Shown: one piece after another, positions 31,720 through 40,068 of the stretch | How the letters are laid out: every line of letters begins with the position of its first letter | Numbering within the stretch: the stretch's first letter is position 1 | Source: Planctomycetota bacterium | Lineage (GTDB): Bacteria > Planctomycetota > UBA1135 > UBA2386 | Length of the DNA: 64,000 bases | Assembly (NCBI GenBank): GCA_016716265.1 | Contig: JADJWQ010000006.1 | Location: 3,127,501-3,191,500 of the forward strand | Reading direction: 5' to 3' | The notes under the pieces: generated by a model | What the model was told of the DNA's origin: nothing | What the model saw: only the letters and a program-made list of their open reading frames with translations | Database searches by the model: none | Position numbers and translations under genes: made by a program

Positions 31720-31950
31720 TTTTTCTCGACTTCCCTGCTCCGATCCGCGCTCCGCTTCCGCTTCTGGTGGTGGCCGCGACGAGCGGCCTGGACCTGGGGA
31801 GGAACGAGGGTCCGAGAGGGTTTCGAGAGAACGAGAGGGTGCAGCGGCCCGGCTCGCCAGCAGGTGCGCCGGGCCGCTTCATGTACGCGCCGCCCCACCG
31901 TCCCGACCGGTCGCCCACCCGACCGTCGCGCCGCGGCCGGGCGAGCCACG
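31720..31950. repeat. Tandem 230-bp repeat, copy 2
   Basis: 231 bp, again starting at a T5 tract. The hairpin is at 31846-31875 with an identical stem. Differences from copy 1 include T to C before GGCCCGGC and two changes near the end (GGCCGGTC versus GACCGTC/GGGCGAG). Confidence 0.9.
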
Positions 31951-32116
31951 TTTTCTCGACTTCCCTGCTCCGATCCGCGCTCCGCTTCCGCTTCTGGTGG
32001 TGGCCGCGACGAGCGGCCTGGACCTGGGGAGGAACGAGGGTCCGAGAGGGTTTCGAGAGAACGAGAGGGTGCAGCGGCCCGGCTCATCAGCAGGTGCGCC
32101 GGGCCGCTTCATGTAC
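31951..32116. repeat. Tandem 230-bp repeat, truncated copy 3
   Basis: 166 bp starting with T4 instead of T5 and stopping at TTCATGTAC. The hairpin is at 32076-32105; a two-base change (GC to AT) falls in the loop and leaves the stem intact. The hairpin is 30 bp downstream of the stop codon of the minus-strand FG-GAP gene, so this copy may be that gene's natural 3' hairpin. Confidence 0.85.
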
Positions 32117-32134
32117 CGCGCACGACGGCGACGG

Positions 32135-34699
32135 TCAGCGGACCACGCCGTAGCGGATCTCGAGGCCGTTCGTGTGGTTCAGCTGCGATGGCGTCGAAGG
32201 ATCGAGCGCGAACGCCTGCTTGAACAGCGTGACGCCCGCGACGCTCGGCGGCAGCACGTAGCCGAGCTCCAGCCGACCGACGCCCGGCGTGCCCAGCGTG
32301 CCGCTCGCGACGAAGGTCGCGGTCGCGACCCAGGGCGCCGTCCACGTGTGCAGACCCGGCAGCGGCCAGTTCGCGAGGTCCGCTCGCGACAGGCCGAACA
32401 GATAGACGGTCGGAGCGCCGCCCGGCAGCCCGGTGATGTGGCTTTGGATCACGCGCCCCGTGCAGACCGGCCCGGTGCTACCGAGCGTCGGGCGCATGCC
32501 ACCGAGCCCGACGCCGCTGGTGCCGTACTGCCGCCGCAGGCCGGACTCCTCGCCGAACCGGATGTTGTGGACGACGTGCGTGTCCAACGTGTCCGGATCG
32601 CCATCCCCATCGAAGTCGCCCACCACCCGCGGCACGAACATCTGCACGATCGGCGCACCGAACCCCCCGTTCCCGTCGGCGATCAGCACCGCGGTGCTCC
32701 GGCCCGTATCGCGCACCGGATAGGCGAGCAGATCGTTCACGCCGTCGGCGTCGATGTCCACGATACGTACGTAGGCGGCCGGCCCGGCATTGCCGAGCAG
32801 CACGCCGGACAGGGTCTGCAACGTCAGGTTGGCGGAGCCGTCGTTGCGCAGCACGCGCACCCCGGAGACCTCGCCCCAGACGATGTCGGTGTCGCCGTCA
32901 CCGTCGAGGTCGCCGACGGCATCGGCGGGCAGTCGGTTGGGCGCGGCCTGCACGAGGTGCTGTACGAACGTGCCGTCGCCCGCACCGAGCCACACCTCCA
33001 CGTTGGCACCGTTCTGCACGACGAGGTCGGCATCGCCATCGCCATCGAGATCGGGCGCCGCGACCGCGTGGTCGAACGACAGGGTCTGCCCGGGTGTGAA
33101 GAAACCACGGCCGTCGTTCGTCCACACGCGGGTCGGCACGTAGGCCGGGATCAGGTCGAGGTCGCCGTCGTGGTCGACGTCGACGACCAACGCGTCGGGG
33201 CCGACCCAGTAGAACGGCCTCGTCGGCGGAAACGCCTGCCCCTGCGCCGTCGCCGGACCCGCATCGACGTAGGCGCCGCCGCCGGTGTTGGAGAGCAGCT
33301 GCATCGTCTCGAAGCCCGCGAACGAGAAGCGCGCCACCACGAGGTCCGGGTCGCCGTCACCGTCGAAGTCGCCGCGGTAGCCCGGCGTGATGTACAGCAC
33401 TCCGGACGCGTACGGCGGGAGCTGCTCGGTCCCGTATTCGAACGTGCCGGAGCCGTCGTTGCGGAGTATCAACGCGGAGTTCGTGATCCCGGACCCGGCG
33501 ATCGCGACGTCCTCGTCGCCATCGCCATCCGGGTCGTGCACGAACGCCCACGTATCGGGTGCGCCCGCCGGCACCGGCGGCTGGAAGCGCGAGCCGAATC
33601 CGTCCCGGTTGAACAGCACGCAGCGACCGGCGACGAGGTCGGGCAGGCCATTGCCATCGATGTCGGTCACGCCGGCGACCCGGCGCGACCCGAGGCCCGC
33701 GATCTCCTGCGCGACGCTGAATTGCCCGGTACCGTCGTTGATGCTCAGGTGGAAGACCGACGGGAACACGTTGAGCGTCGGCGAGCTGCCGCCACCGCAG
33801 CAGGTGCCGTCGAGATCACCGTCCCCGTCGAGATCCGCGAGGCCCGTCGCAGGGCCACCGGTGCGCTGTGGCTCGACCGTGAAGCTCCCGGGCGCGACAC
33901 ATCTGACGATCACGTACCGCCCCCATTCCCCGAACACGAGCATGTCGCCATCGCCGTCGCCATCGACGTCGCCGAACACGGCGAAGCTGGGTTCGCTGGT
34001 CCGGTAGATGCCGTGCACGATCGTATTGCCGCGGTGCAGGGCGCCCTGGGCGTCGACCGTCCACAGATCGAAGCGCGCGCCGATCCTCGACACGATGTCG
34101 AGGCGGCCGTCGCCGTCGTGGTCGAACGCGTGCAGCTCCGAGCCCTGGCCGGTCGCCGTGCCGGCGAGCGCCAGGCCGTTGCCGGTGCTGCGGTAGACCT
34201 CGAGCTGCGTCGCGTAGCCGACGACGAGGTCGTCGAGGCCGTCGCCATCGAAGTCGAGCACCGCCAGCGACGAGCCGAAGATCACCGGGAACGCGACCGC
34301 GAGCAGCGGTGGCGCCTCGCCCTGGCTGAACCAGACCCGCACCTCGGATCCCGCCAGCAGGGCGAAGTCGTCGCGGCTGTCGCCATCGAAGTTCCCCGCG
34401 ACCATCGCCCACTCGCCGACCCCGCTCGACGACAGCAGGCTCGGCCGGATCTCGAACGCCGGCCGGAATCCGCCGGCGCCGTTCTGCACGTCGCCATGCA
34501 CGAAGAAGCCGCTGTTCGACGTGTCCCAGAACCCCACGAAGTCGTCCAGGCCGTCGCCATTGAGGTCGAGCATCGTGGTCGCGCATTGGCGCGATCCGAA
34601 CACGACGACAGCAGCGTCGAACGGCGCAGGCGGAGCCTGCGCTGGCAGACCGATCGAGGCGATCGAGACACCGAGGACGGCGAGGATCGGGGTACGCAT
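32135..34699 (-). CDS. Secreted FG-GAP/VCBS repeat protein with C-terminal module
   Basis: An 854-residue exported propeller protein. ATG at 34699 gives a signal peptide (MRTPILAVLGVSIASIGLPAQA). From about residue 38 to 720 there are more than ten repeats with the calcium loop (LDLNGDGLDDFVG, LDFDGDGLDDLVV, DVDGDGDGDMLVFG, DLDGDGDADLVV). The final ~120 residues are the beta-rich module without DG loops (SHITGLPGGAPTVYLFGLS... to LNHTNGLEIRY). Repeats of this kind bind calcium and mediate adhesion. The gene stands alone; downstream is the hairpin-bearing repeat array, and upstream 313 bp separate it from the divergent VWA gene. Confidence 0.9.
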   Translation of the reverse strand: MRTPILAVLGVSIASIGLPAQAPPAPFDAAVVVFGSRQCATTMLDLNGDGLDDFVGFWDTSNSGFFVHGDVQNGAGGFRPAFEIRPSLLSSSGVGEWAMVAGNFDGDSRDDFALLAGSEVRVWFSQGEAPPLLAVAFPVIFGSSLAVLDFDGDGLDDLVVGYATQLEVYRSTGNGLALAGTATGQGSELHAFDHDGDGRLDIVSRIGARFDLWTVDAQGALHRGNTIVHGIYRTSEPSFAVFGDVDGDGDGDMLVFGEWGRYVIVRCVAPGSFTVEPQRTGGPATGLADLDGDGDLDGTCCGGGSSPTLNVFPSVFHLSINDGTGQFSVAQEIAGLGSRRVAGVTDIDGNGLPDLVAGRCVLFNRDGFGSRFQPPVPAGAPDTWAFVHDPDGDGDEDVAIAGSGITNSALILRNDGSGTFEYGTEQLPPYASGVLYITPGYRGDFDGDGDPDLVVARFSFAGFETMQLLSNTGGGAYVDAGPATAQGQAFPPTRPFYWVGPDALVVDVDHDGDLDLIPAYVPTRVWTNDGRGFFTPGQTLSFDHAVAAPDLDGDGDADLVVQNGANVEVWLGAGDGTFVQHLVQAAPNRLPADAVGDLDGDGDTDIVWGEVSGVRVLRNDGSANLTLQTLSGVLLGNAGPAAYVRIVDIDADGVNDLLAYPVRDTGRSTAVLIADGNGGFGAPIVQMFVPRVVGDFDGDGDPDTLDTHVVHNIRFGEESGLRRQYGTSGVGLGGMRPTLGSTGPVCTGRVIQSHITGLPGGAPTVYLFGLSRADLANWPLPGLHTWTAPWVATATFVASGTLGTPGVGRLELGYVLPPSVAGVTLFKQAFALDPSTPSQLNHTNGLEIRYGVVR

Positions 34700-35012
34700 G
34701 GCGGAGAGCGACGAGGGTCCCGGGGGGCGGTGGCGCCGCGCTCGGCAACGCGCGGGCCGGGCGTGAGGGTAGCGGCCGCGATCGGCGTGTGTCCGGGCGC
34801 ATTGCCCGACGCCGCGCTCGCGTTCCGCGCGGCGGGGAGCCGCGGTCGTCGGAAACCCGTCTGGCGGACGCCTGCTGGCGTCGAGCGGTCGACAGGACTG
34901 CGGCCTGCGCGACGCGGCGGCGGCCGCTATCCTGGGCAGACCCCTCCCGATGTGTCAGACCCCCGGCGCGGTGACGAGCTCCGGTCGCGCCGCCGCACCC
35001 TCCGCAGCCACG
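34700..35012. other. Divergent intergenic region
   Basis: 313 bp between the FG-GAP and VWA genes. A possible -10 (TATCCT, about 34929-34934) faces the VWA gene. Nothing else is recognised. Confidence 0.4.
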
Positions 35013-36353
35013 ATGAGTCTCCGTACGCACCGCGTCGCCCTCCCGGCCGCCGGCCTGCTCGCCGCGCTGCTGGCCGCGACGCTCGCCGCCCCGACCCCGG
35101 CCCAGATCCGCCCTGGGCAGGGACGCCAACCCGGCGAGCCCGCCCCCGAGCCGCCCCGCGAGCAGATCCCGCCGCGCAGCGAGCGGGTCACGCGCATCTT
35201 CGTCGCCTACTACGAGGAGGCGAAGGAGTGGCCGATCCGCGCACTCGCACTGCTCGCCCTGGGCTCGCATTGGCACCCTGCCGGCAGCGGCATGGTCACC
35301 GACGCGCTCGGCGACGACGCGATGCGGCCGTTCGCCATCGAGCTGCTGCGCCAGACGCGGCAGGACGTGCTGCGCGCCGTCGCGGACGATGCCCTGGTCG
35401 AGGCGCTGCTCCGCGCCGCGCGGGAGCGGAACCAGCTGGTGCGCGAGCGGGTCGTCGACGTGCTGAAGAAGCTCGCCGGCGACGACGCGGGGATCGCGGA
35501 TCGCGGCGACTTCGAACGCTGGTGGCGCGGAGCGAAGCGCGACGGCTACACACCGGCGGAGTGGCCCGCGATCCCCGAGCAGGCCGAGCCGGCGGGCGGC
35601 GAGACGTCGACCGCGCCGCTCGATCGCGCGATCGACCTGCGCGACGCCGGCCTCGATCTGGTGGTGGTGATCGACTCGACCGGCAGCATGCAGTCGGTGA
35701 TCGACCAGGCGACCGACGCGCTCGCCGACGTGATCGCGATCCTCGAGGCGATCGCGCCGAAGTTCCGCGTCGGGGTCGTGCACTACCGCGACTTCGAGGA
35801 CATGTCGGAGGGCGCCGAGCTGCTCGAGGCGCTGTCGCCCCGCGCCGAGAAGGCCCGCGCCAGCCTCGCGAAGATCCGCGCCGATGGCGGCGGCGACGCC
35901 CCGGAGCGCGTCGAGAAGGGCCTCGCGATCGCCTACGACCGCCGGACCGGCTGGCGACCGGACGCGAACAAGCTGGTGATCGTCGTCGGCGACGCCCCGC
36001 CGCACCCGGAGACCGAGTCGGAGCTGCTGGCGATGGTGCGCCAGGCCTACGAAGACCCCGGCTCGCTGGGCGCGCGGTCGCGCGGGCCGACCACCGGCGC
36101 CCGCCCCGACCAGCGGCCGTTCGTCACGTCGACGATCTCCGCGGGAACCACCGCGGACCGCCCGATGCGGGAAATCGCTGAGGCGGGGCACGGCAGCTTC
36201 GCCCAGCTCCACGTCCGCGACGGCTCGCAGAGTGCGCCGCGCCGCATCGCCGAGCACGTGCTGGTGAACGCGTTCGGCAGCACCTGGCGCAACAGCGTTG
36301 CCAGCATGCTGGCGGTGTGGTTCGAATATCGGGACGCCGGGGCCCTGCGCTGA
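35013..36353 (+). CDS. Secreted von Willebrand factor A domain protein
   Basis: A 446-residue protein with an N-terminal signal peptide (MSLRTHRVALPAAGLLAALLAATLAAPTPAQ). Residues ~55-165 are helical and may be a HEAT-like or armadillo-like segment (VTRIFVAYYEEAKEWPIRALA). The VWA domain starts at LDLVVVIDSTGSM, with the metal-ion-dependent adhesion site DSTGS at 221-225, and continues through VGVVHYRDFEDM, the TG-like GGGDAPERVEKGLA and LVIVVGDAPPH. VWA domains bind protein partners through a divalent metal. ATG at 35013 was chosen for the signal peptide. It is followed by a lipoprotein gene 134 bp downstream. Confidence 0.9.
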   Translation: MSLRTHRVALPAAGLLAALLAATLAAPTPAQIRPGQGRQPGEPAPEPPREQIPPRSERVTRIFVAYYEEAKEWPIRALALLALGSHWHPAGSGMVTDALGDDAMRPFAIELLRQTRQDVLRAVADDALVEALLRAARERNQLVRERVVDVLKKLAGDDAGIADRGDFERWWRGAKRDGYTPAEWPAIPEQAEPAGGETSTAPLDRAIDLRDAGLDLVVVIDSTGSMQSVIDQATDALADVIAILEAIAPKFRVGVVHYRDFEDMSEGAELLEALSPRAEKARASLAKIRADGGGDAPERVEKGLAIAYDRRTGWRPDANKLVIVVGDAPPHPETESELLAMVRQAYEDPGSLGARSRGPTTGARPDQRPFVTSTISAGTTADRPMREIAEAGHGSFAQLHVRDGSQSAPRRIAEHVLVNAFGSTWRNSVASMLAVWFEYRDAGALR

Positions 36354-36487
36354 CGCGGGACGCGACCCCGCACACCGCGCCGAAATCCGCGGCGCGCAGC
36401 GAGGTTGCACCCGGGCCGGACGGCCGCCCGTGCCGCCCGGCGGCGCAGCCCACCAGGGTGCGCCCCGGCGCCGACGGAGATCCCCAG

Positions 36488-37195
36488 ATGACTCGTATCA
36501 CTCTGTTCCTGCTGCCCGCCCTGTGCTTCCTCGGCTCCTGCGGGAGCGACGAGGTGACGACTCCCACCAATCCCGCCACCGCGGGTGCGGCGAAGGAGGC
36601 CTGCGAGGGCGACTGCACAGGCTGCACCGAAGAGCACGCTGCTGCTGGCGGCGCCGCCCAGCAGGTCGAGACGGCTGCCGCCGCTGGCGAGCAGGCCGGT
36701 GAGCCCGCCGAGGGCGAGCACGCGGGCTGTGGCAGCGGTGACTGCACCGGCGACTGTGGGACGGCCAGCGGCGCCGCCGCGGACGCGCTGGTCGCCGGCG
36801 GCCTGGGCACCGGCATCACGATGACCGAGTTCACGAAGATCTCGGACATCCTCGCCGACCCCGAGTCGTTCGTCGGCAAGCGCGTGCTCGTCAAGGGCGT
36901 CGCGGTCGGCGTCTGCGAGTCGCGCGGCTGCTGGGTCCAGCTGAAGGGCGACGAGGAGTTCCAGTCGCTGCGCGTCAAGGTGAAGGACGGCGAGATCGTG
37001 TTCCCGATGAGCTGCCTCGGCCAGGAGGTCGTCGCCGAGGGCGTGTGGGACAAGGTCGTGATCCCGGTCGAGACGCTGCGCGAGGCGTTGAAGAAGCAGG
37101 CCGAGGCCAAGGGCGAGACGTTCGACCCGGCGTCGGTCACCGAGCCGCGCATCGTCTGGCAGCTCCGCGGCCTCGGCGCGCGCATCGACGGCTGA
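36488..37195 (+). CDS. Cys-rich DUF4920-domain lipoprotein
   Basis: A 235-residue lipoprotein: the lipobox LGSC ends at Cys18 after a short hydrophobic leader. Residues 39-46 (CEGDCTGC) and Cys81, Cys86 and Cys90 (HAGCGSGDCTGDCG) form two cysteine clusters joined by an Ala/Glu-rich linker that looks unstructured. Residues ~110-235 are a DUF4920-like OB-fold (DPESFVGKRVLVKGVAVGVC then GCWVQL, Cys143 and Cys148). The Cys clusters could bind metal or a redox cofactor, but no function is known for DUF4920. The PepSY-like gene follows after 129 bp and may be co-expressed. Confidence 0.85.
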   Translation: MTRITLFLLPALCFLGSCGSDEVTTPTNPATAGAAKEACEGDCTGCTEEHAAAGGAAQQVETAAAAGEQAGEPAEGEHAGCGSGDCTGDCGTASGAAADALVAGGLGTGITMTEFTKISDILADPESFVGKRVLVKGVAVGVCESRGCWVQLKGDEEFQSLRVKVKDGEIVFPMSCLGQEVVAEGVWDKVVIPVETLREALKKQAEAKGETFDPASVTEPRIVWQLRGLGARIDG

Positions 37196-37324
37196 TCCGA
37201 CGGGGTCCGCCGCGCGCGGACCCGAGCCATTCCGAACGCGCTCACCGACCGCTCCGGCCGCTCGCCGGCCGGAGTGCGGTCGTCGTTCGTACCATTCGTA
37301 ACGCTGTCCTCGAGCACTCGCACG

Positions 37325-37903
37325 ATGGCCGAAGCCAGGCGCAAGAAGCGCAATTGGCGCGCGGTGCTGCGCGCGATCCACCGTGACGCCGGCTATGCGT
37401 GCGTCGGATTGACGGTCCTCTATGCGATCTCCGGCGTCGCGGTGAACCACGTCGCCGACTGGAACCCCAATTACGCGATCGAGCGACAGGAGGTGGCGCT
37501 CGGTCCGATCGAGCACCAGTCGCCGGTCGACGACGCAGCGGTGCGCGCGATCCTCGCGCAGCTCGAGCTGCCGACCGGGTTCAAGACGAAGTTCCAGGCC
37601 GACGCCGACTCGCTGCGGGTGATCCAGGAGGGCGTGACCGTCGACCTGACGCTGTCGACCGGCACCGGCACACTGGTGCGCACCAGCACGCGGCCGGTCA
37701 TCCACGAGTCGAACGTGCTCCACCTGAACCACCCGAAGGGCGCGTGGACCTACGTCGCCGACCTGTTCGCGGTGGCGCTCGCGTTCCTCGCGCTCAGCGG
37801 GATGCTGATCCTGAAGGGGCGGCAGGGGCTGCTCGGGCGCGGCCTGTGGTTCACGCTCGGCGGGATCGCGGTGCCGGGCGTGTTCCTCTACCTGTACCTG
37901 TGA
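37325..37903 (+). CDS. PepSY-TM-like inner membrane protein
   Basis: A 192-residue protein with a first membrane helix at about residues 22-42 (GYACVGLTVLYAISGVAVNH), a periplasmic region of ~100 residues, and two further helices near the C-terminus (VADLFAVALAFLALSGMLIL and LWFTLGGIAVPGVFLYLYL). The opening IHRDAGYACVG... with ISGVAVNHVADWNPNY matches PepSY-associated transmembrane proteins, which often sit with metal or redox lipoproteins. ATG at 37325 was chosen over upstream in-frame codons because the charged MAEARRKKRNWR leads straight into the first helix. The upstream DUF4920 lipoprotein supports an envelope redox or metal context. Confidence 0.82.
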   Translation: MAEARRKKRNWRAVLRAIHRDAGYACVGLTVLYAISGVAVNHVADWNPNYAIERQEVALGPIEHQSPVDDAAVRAILAQLELPTGFKTKFQADADSLRVIQEGVTVDLTLSTGTGTLVRTSTRPVIHESNVLHLNHPKGAWTYVADLFAVALAFLALSGMLILKGRQGLLGRGLWFTLGGIAVPGVFLYLYL

Positions 37904-37929
37904 GCAGCGCGGCGCGCGCGCCGGCGGGC

Positions 37930-38382
37930 TCAGCGCGTGATGCACACGTCGAGCGCGCCCTGCAGCAGGACGCAGCGCAGCGGGCCGCCCGGGAGCGCAT
38001 CCACGCAGCCGGCCTGCACGCGGAAGCAGGCGCCGATCAGGGCGGGATCGTTCGGGATCAGGACCCGCCAGGCACCGCCGAGGCGCACGTCGAGCGGAGC
38101 GACGTCCAGCGTGCAGCCGCGCACGCACGCCGGCGGCACCGGTAGCAGCAGCGGCCGCGTCGGCGTTCCGATCACGATGAACTGCTGACCCGTCGGATTC
38201 GGGCACGGCGCCGCGATGACGCCGAAGCCCTGGCCGATCGCCGGCGTTCCGACCGGCTGCGGGAACGGCGCGCCCGGGCAACCCGACATCGGGACACGCA
38301 TGACCTGGGCGGACGCGGACGCGCTCAGCGCGAACGCGAGCACGAGCGCGGTGAAGAGGGGGAAGGCGAGACTGCGGAGCAT
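37930..38382 (-). CDS. Small secreted protein consisting of one planctomycetal beta module
   Basis: A 150-residue exported protein: ATG at 38382 gives a signal peptide (MLRSLAFPLFTALVLAFALSASASAQ) and the mature part (~125 residues) is a stand-alone version of the module seen at the ends of the larger proteins, with GCPGAPFPQPVGTPAIGQG, PACVRGCTLDVAPLDV and a C-terminal FRVQAGCVDALPGG. Six or more Cys could form disulfides. The region upstream of the start is Arg/Gly-rich and not credible coding. Convergent with the PepSY-like gene. Function unknown. Confidence 0.75.
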   Translation of the reverse strand: MLRSLAFPLFTALVLAFALSASASAQVMRVPMSGCPGAPFPQPVGTPAIGQGFGVIAAPCPNPTGQQFIVIGTPTRPLLLPVPPACVRGCTLDVAPLDVRLGGAWRVLIPNDPALIGACFRVQAGCVDALPGGPLRCVLLQGALDVCITR

Positions 38383-38602
38383 CGTTCGATCGCTGGAAGG
38401 GAGCCGGGTGCGGCCTCCGGAGGCAGGGACCGCCGCCGCTGCATTGTCGCAGGCCTGACGCTCCGCCGGGACGGTCGCGGAGAATCCTGCCCGGGGTGGC
38501 GATCGCGGCCCGTGCGGCCGCCGACGATCGCCAGGAACTCCGGCTCGGTCGCGCAGGAGATCCCCGGCTGTCCGGTCGCGCCGCGGCAACGTAATCAGTG
38601 CC

Positions 38603-39754
38603 ATGCCTCGCCTGGTCGTCCTCGTTTGTCTCGCGCTCGCGGCGGTGCCCACCGTCTCCGGTCAGGAGCCCGCGGAGCGACGCCATCCCGCCGGCACCGA
38701 CTCGGTCGACGCGCTGCTCGACGCGGTCTACCGGACGGTCTCGTTTCCCGCCGGAGAGACGCCCGACTGGGACCGGCTGCGCGAGCTGCTGCTGCCGGAC
38801 GCGCTGATCGTGCAGCCGGCGACCCGCGGCCGCGGCATCCGGACGCTGGACGTCGACGGCTTCGTGCGGCTGTTCGTCGACGACATCGAGCGGTACCGGA
38901 TGAGCGAGGTCGGGTTCGCGGAGCGGGTCGTCGCGACCGCGGTTACCGAGTTCGGCGACATCGCGAGCGCGCAGGTCGTGTTCGAAGCGCGCCTGCTCGG
39001 CGAGCCCGGCAGGCTCCCGCAGCGTGGGCTCGACCTGTTCCAGCTGGTCGAGAAGGACGGCCGCTGGTTCATCGCGTCGATCGCGACGCAGTTCGAGCGG
39101 CCCGACGACCCGTTGCCCGCGCATCTCTACACGGCGCGATTCCTCGAGCGCATCGACCACCTCGTCTGCGCGACTCCGGACCTCGACGCGACGATCGACG
39201 ATCTCGAGCGCGTGCTCGGCGTGCGCCCGGTGGCGGGCGGCGGCGATGCCGCGCCCGGCACCCGCAGCGCCCGGCTGTCGCTCGGGTCGTCAACCTTCCT
39301 CGAGATCGTCGGGCCCGACTCGCAGCAAGCGGCTCCGGAGGGCGGCCGGCCGTTCGGCATCGACCGGCTTGGCGAGGCGCGGCTCGTCAACTGGGCGGCG
39401 AACACCGGGAACCTGGAAGAGACCCGCTCGTGGTCCGCGGCCCACGGCCTCGACCTCGGTGCGACGGTCGTCCACCGTTCGCTCGACGGTGCCGGGCGCG
39501 TGTCGCGCGGCACCGCGCCGGGCGACGAGCCGCTCGTGCCGTTCTTCGTCGAGCGCGATCCGGCTTGGCGGCCACCGGTCGCGCAGGCCTCGACGGCAGC
39601 CGTGCTGGTCGGCCTGCGTGCCGAACATCCCGACCCGACCGCCGCGCGGTCCCCGCTGCGCGCGCTCGGTCTCGGCTTGACCGTGGCCGTGGGGCCGGAG
39701 CGCCGCCTGATCGCGACCGTGGCCACACCGCGCGGGCTCGTCGAGCTGCGGTAG
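38603..39754 (+). CDS. Secreted NTF2-like (SnoaL/DUF4440) plus VOC glyoxalase-like fusion
   Basis: A 383-residue protein with a signal peptide (MPRLVVLVCLALAAVPTVSGQ). Residues ~30-165 resemble an NTF2-like domain (SVDALLDAVYRTVSF, then RMSEVGFAERVVATAV and DLFQLVEKDGRWFIASI). From residue ~178 a VOC/glyoxalase-3-like domain follows: FLERIDHLVCATPDLDATIDD opens the first beta-alpha-beta unit, and FLEIVGPD and PLVPFFVERDP match typical metal or substrate positions. Fusions of these two folds are uncommon; an enzymatic role on a small substrate is inferred, not shown. Divergent from the small secreted protein at 38382. Confidence 0.82.
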   Translation: MPRLVVLVCLALAAVPTVSGQEPAERRHPAGTDSVDALLDAVYRTVSFPAGETPDWDRLRELLLPDALIVQPATRGRGIRTLDVDGFVRLFVDDIERYRMSEVGFAERVVATAVTEFGDIASAQVVFEARLLGEPGRLPQRGLDLFQLVEKDGRWFIASIATQFERPDDPLPAHLYTARFLERIDHLVCATPDLDATIDDLERVLGVRPVAGGGDAAPGTRSARLSLGSSTFLEIVGPDSQQAAPEGGRPFGIDRLGEARLVNWAANTGNLEETRSWSAAHGLDLGATVVHRSLDGAGRVSRGTAPGDEPLVPFFVERDPAWRPPVAQASTAAVLVGLRAEHPDPTAARSPLRALGLGLTVAVGPERRLIATVATPRGLVELR

Positions 39755-39776
39755 CGACGGCGGAGGGCCCCGTCGC
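39754..39776 (+). terminator. Hairpin after the NTF2/VOC gene
   Basis: GCGACGG pairs with CCGTCGC around a 9-nt loop, overlapping the last base of the TAG stop codon. No U-tract. Weak terminator candidate. Confidence 0.35.
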
Positions 39777-40068
39777 GCTCACGCGACACCTCCGGTGACC
39801 GGGCCGTCCGCTGCGGGCGCGCGGGTGACGGGAGCGACCGCGACGCTGCGGCGACGCTCGCTCTCCCCCCGCGGTGTTGCTTTCGTGGCCGAACATGGGG
39901 GCCTCTGCACCCGACTCCGCCCTGCGCGCGCGGGGCGTGCCGCCGGCCAGGGCAGACGACCAGCCGCACGCCGTCTGCGCGGTCGCGCGATACCCCTCCG
40001 CCACACCACCGGCGGAAGCCCCGTGGTTCTTCCCACTCGCCCTCGAGCCGGACGTTCCGCTGTCGCGC
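39755..40068. other. Convergent intergenic region
   Basis: 314 bp between the NTF2/VOC and ftcD stops. Apart from the hairpin at its left end nothing is recognised; open frames here only continue shadows of ftcD. Confidence 0.5.

Larger units (their letters stand above)
31089..32134. other. Long non-coding region with a tandem repeat array
   Basis: 1046 bp between the sbcB start and the stop of the FG-GAP gene at 32135. The first 400 bp (to ~31488) hold no recognisable gene and lean less to GC3 bias. The rest is three direct copies of a ~230-bp unit. Frames are open on both strands, but the translations are arginine-, glycine- and serine-rich and repeat exactly with the DNA, so coding is not supported. 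Confidence 0.65.

Noticed and set aside
31449..32153. The 230-bp repeats as a repeat protein gene
   Set aside because: All six frames are open, the products repeat exactly as the DNA does, and no signal peptide or fold is visible.
30941..36181. A 1746-codon plus-strand open frame across the repeats and the FG-GAP gene
   Set aside because: Crosses repeat copies and antisense gene sequence; composition is Arg/Ala/Gly-rich with no domain.
39755..40068. A small plus-strand gene starting near 39874
   Set aside because: It only continues as antisense of ftcD and has no recognisable product.
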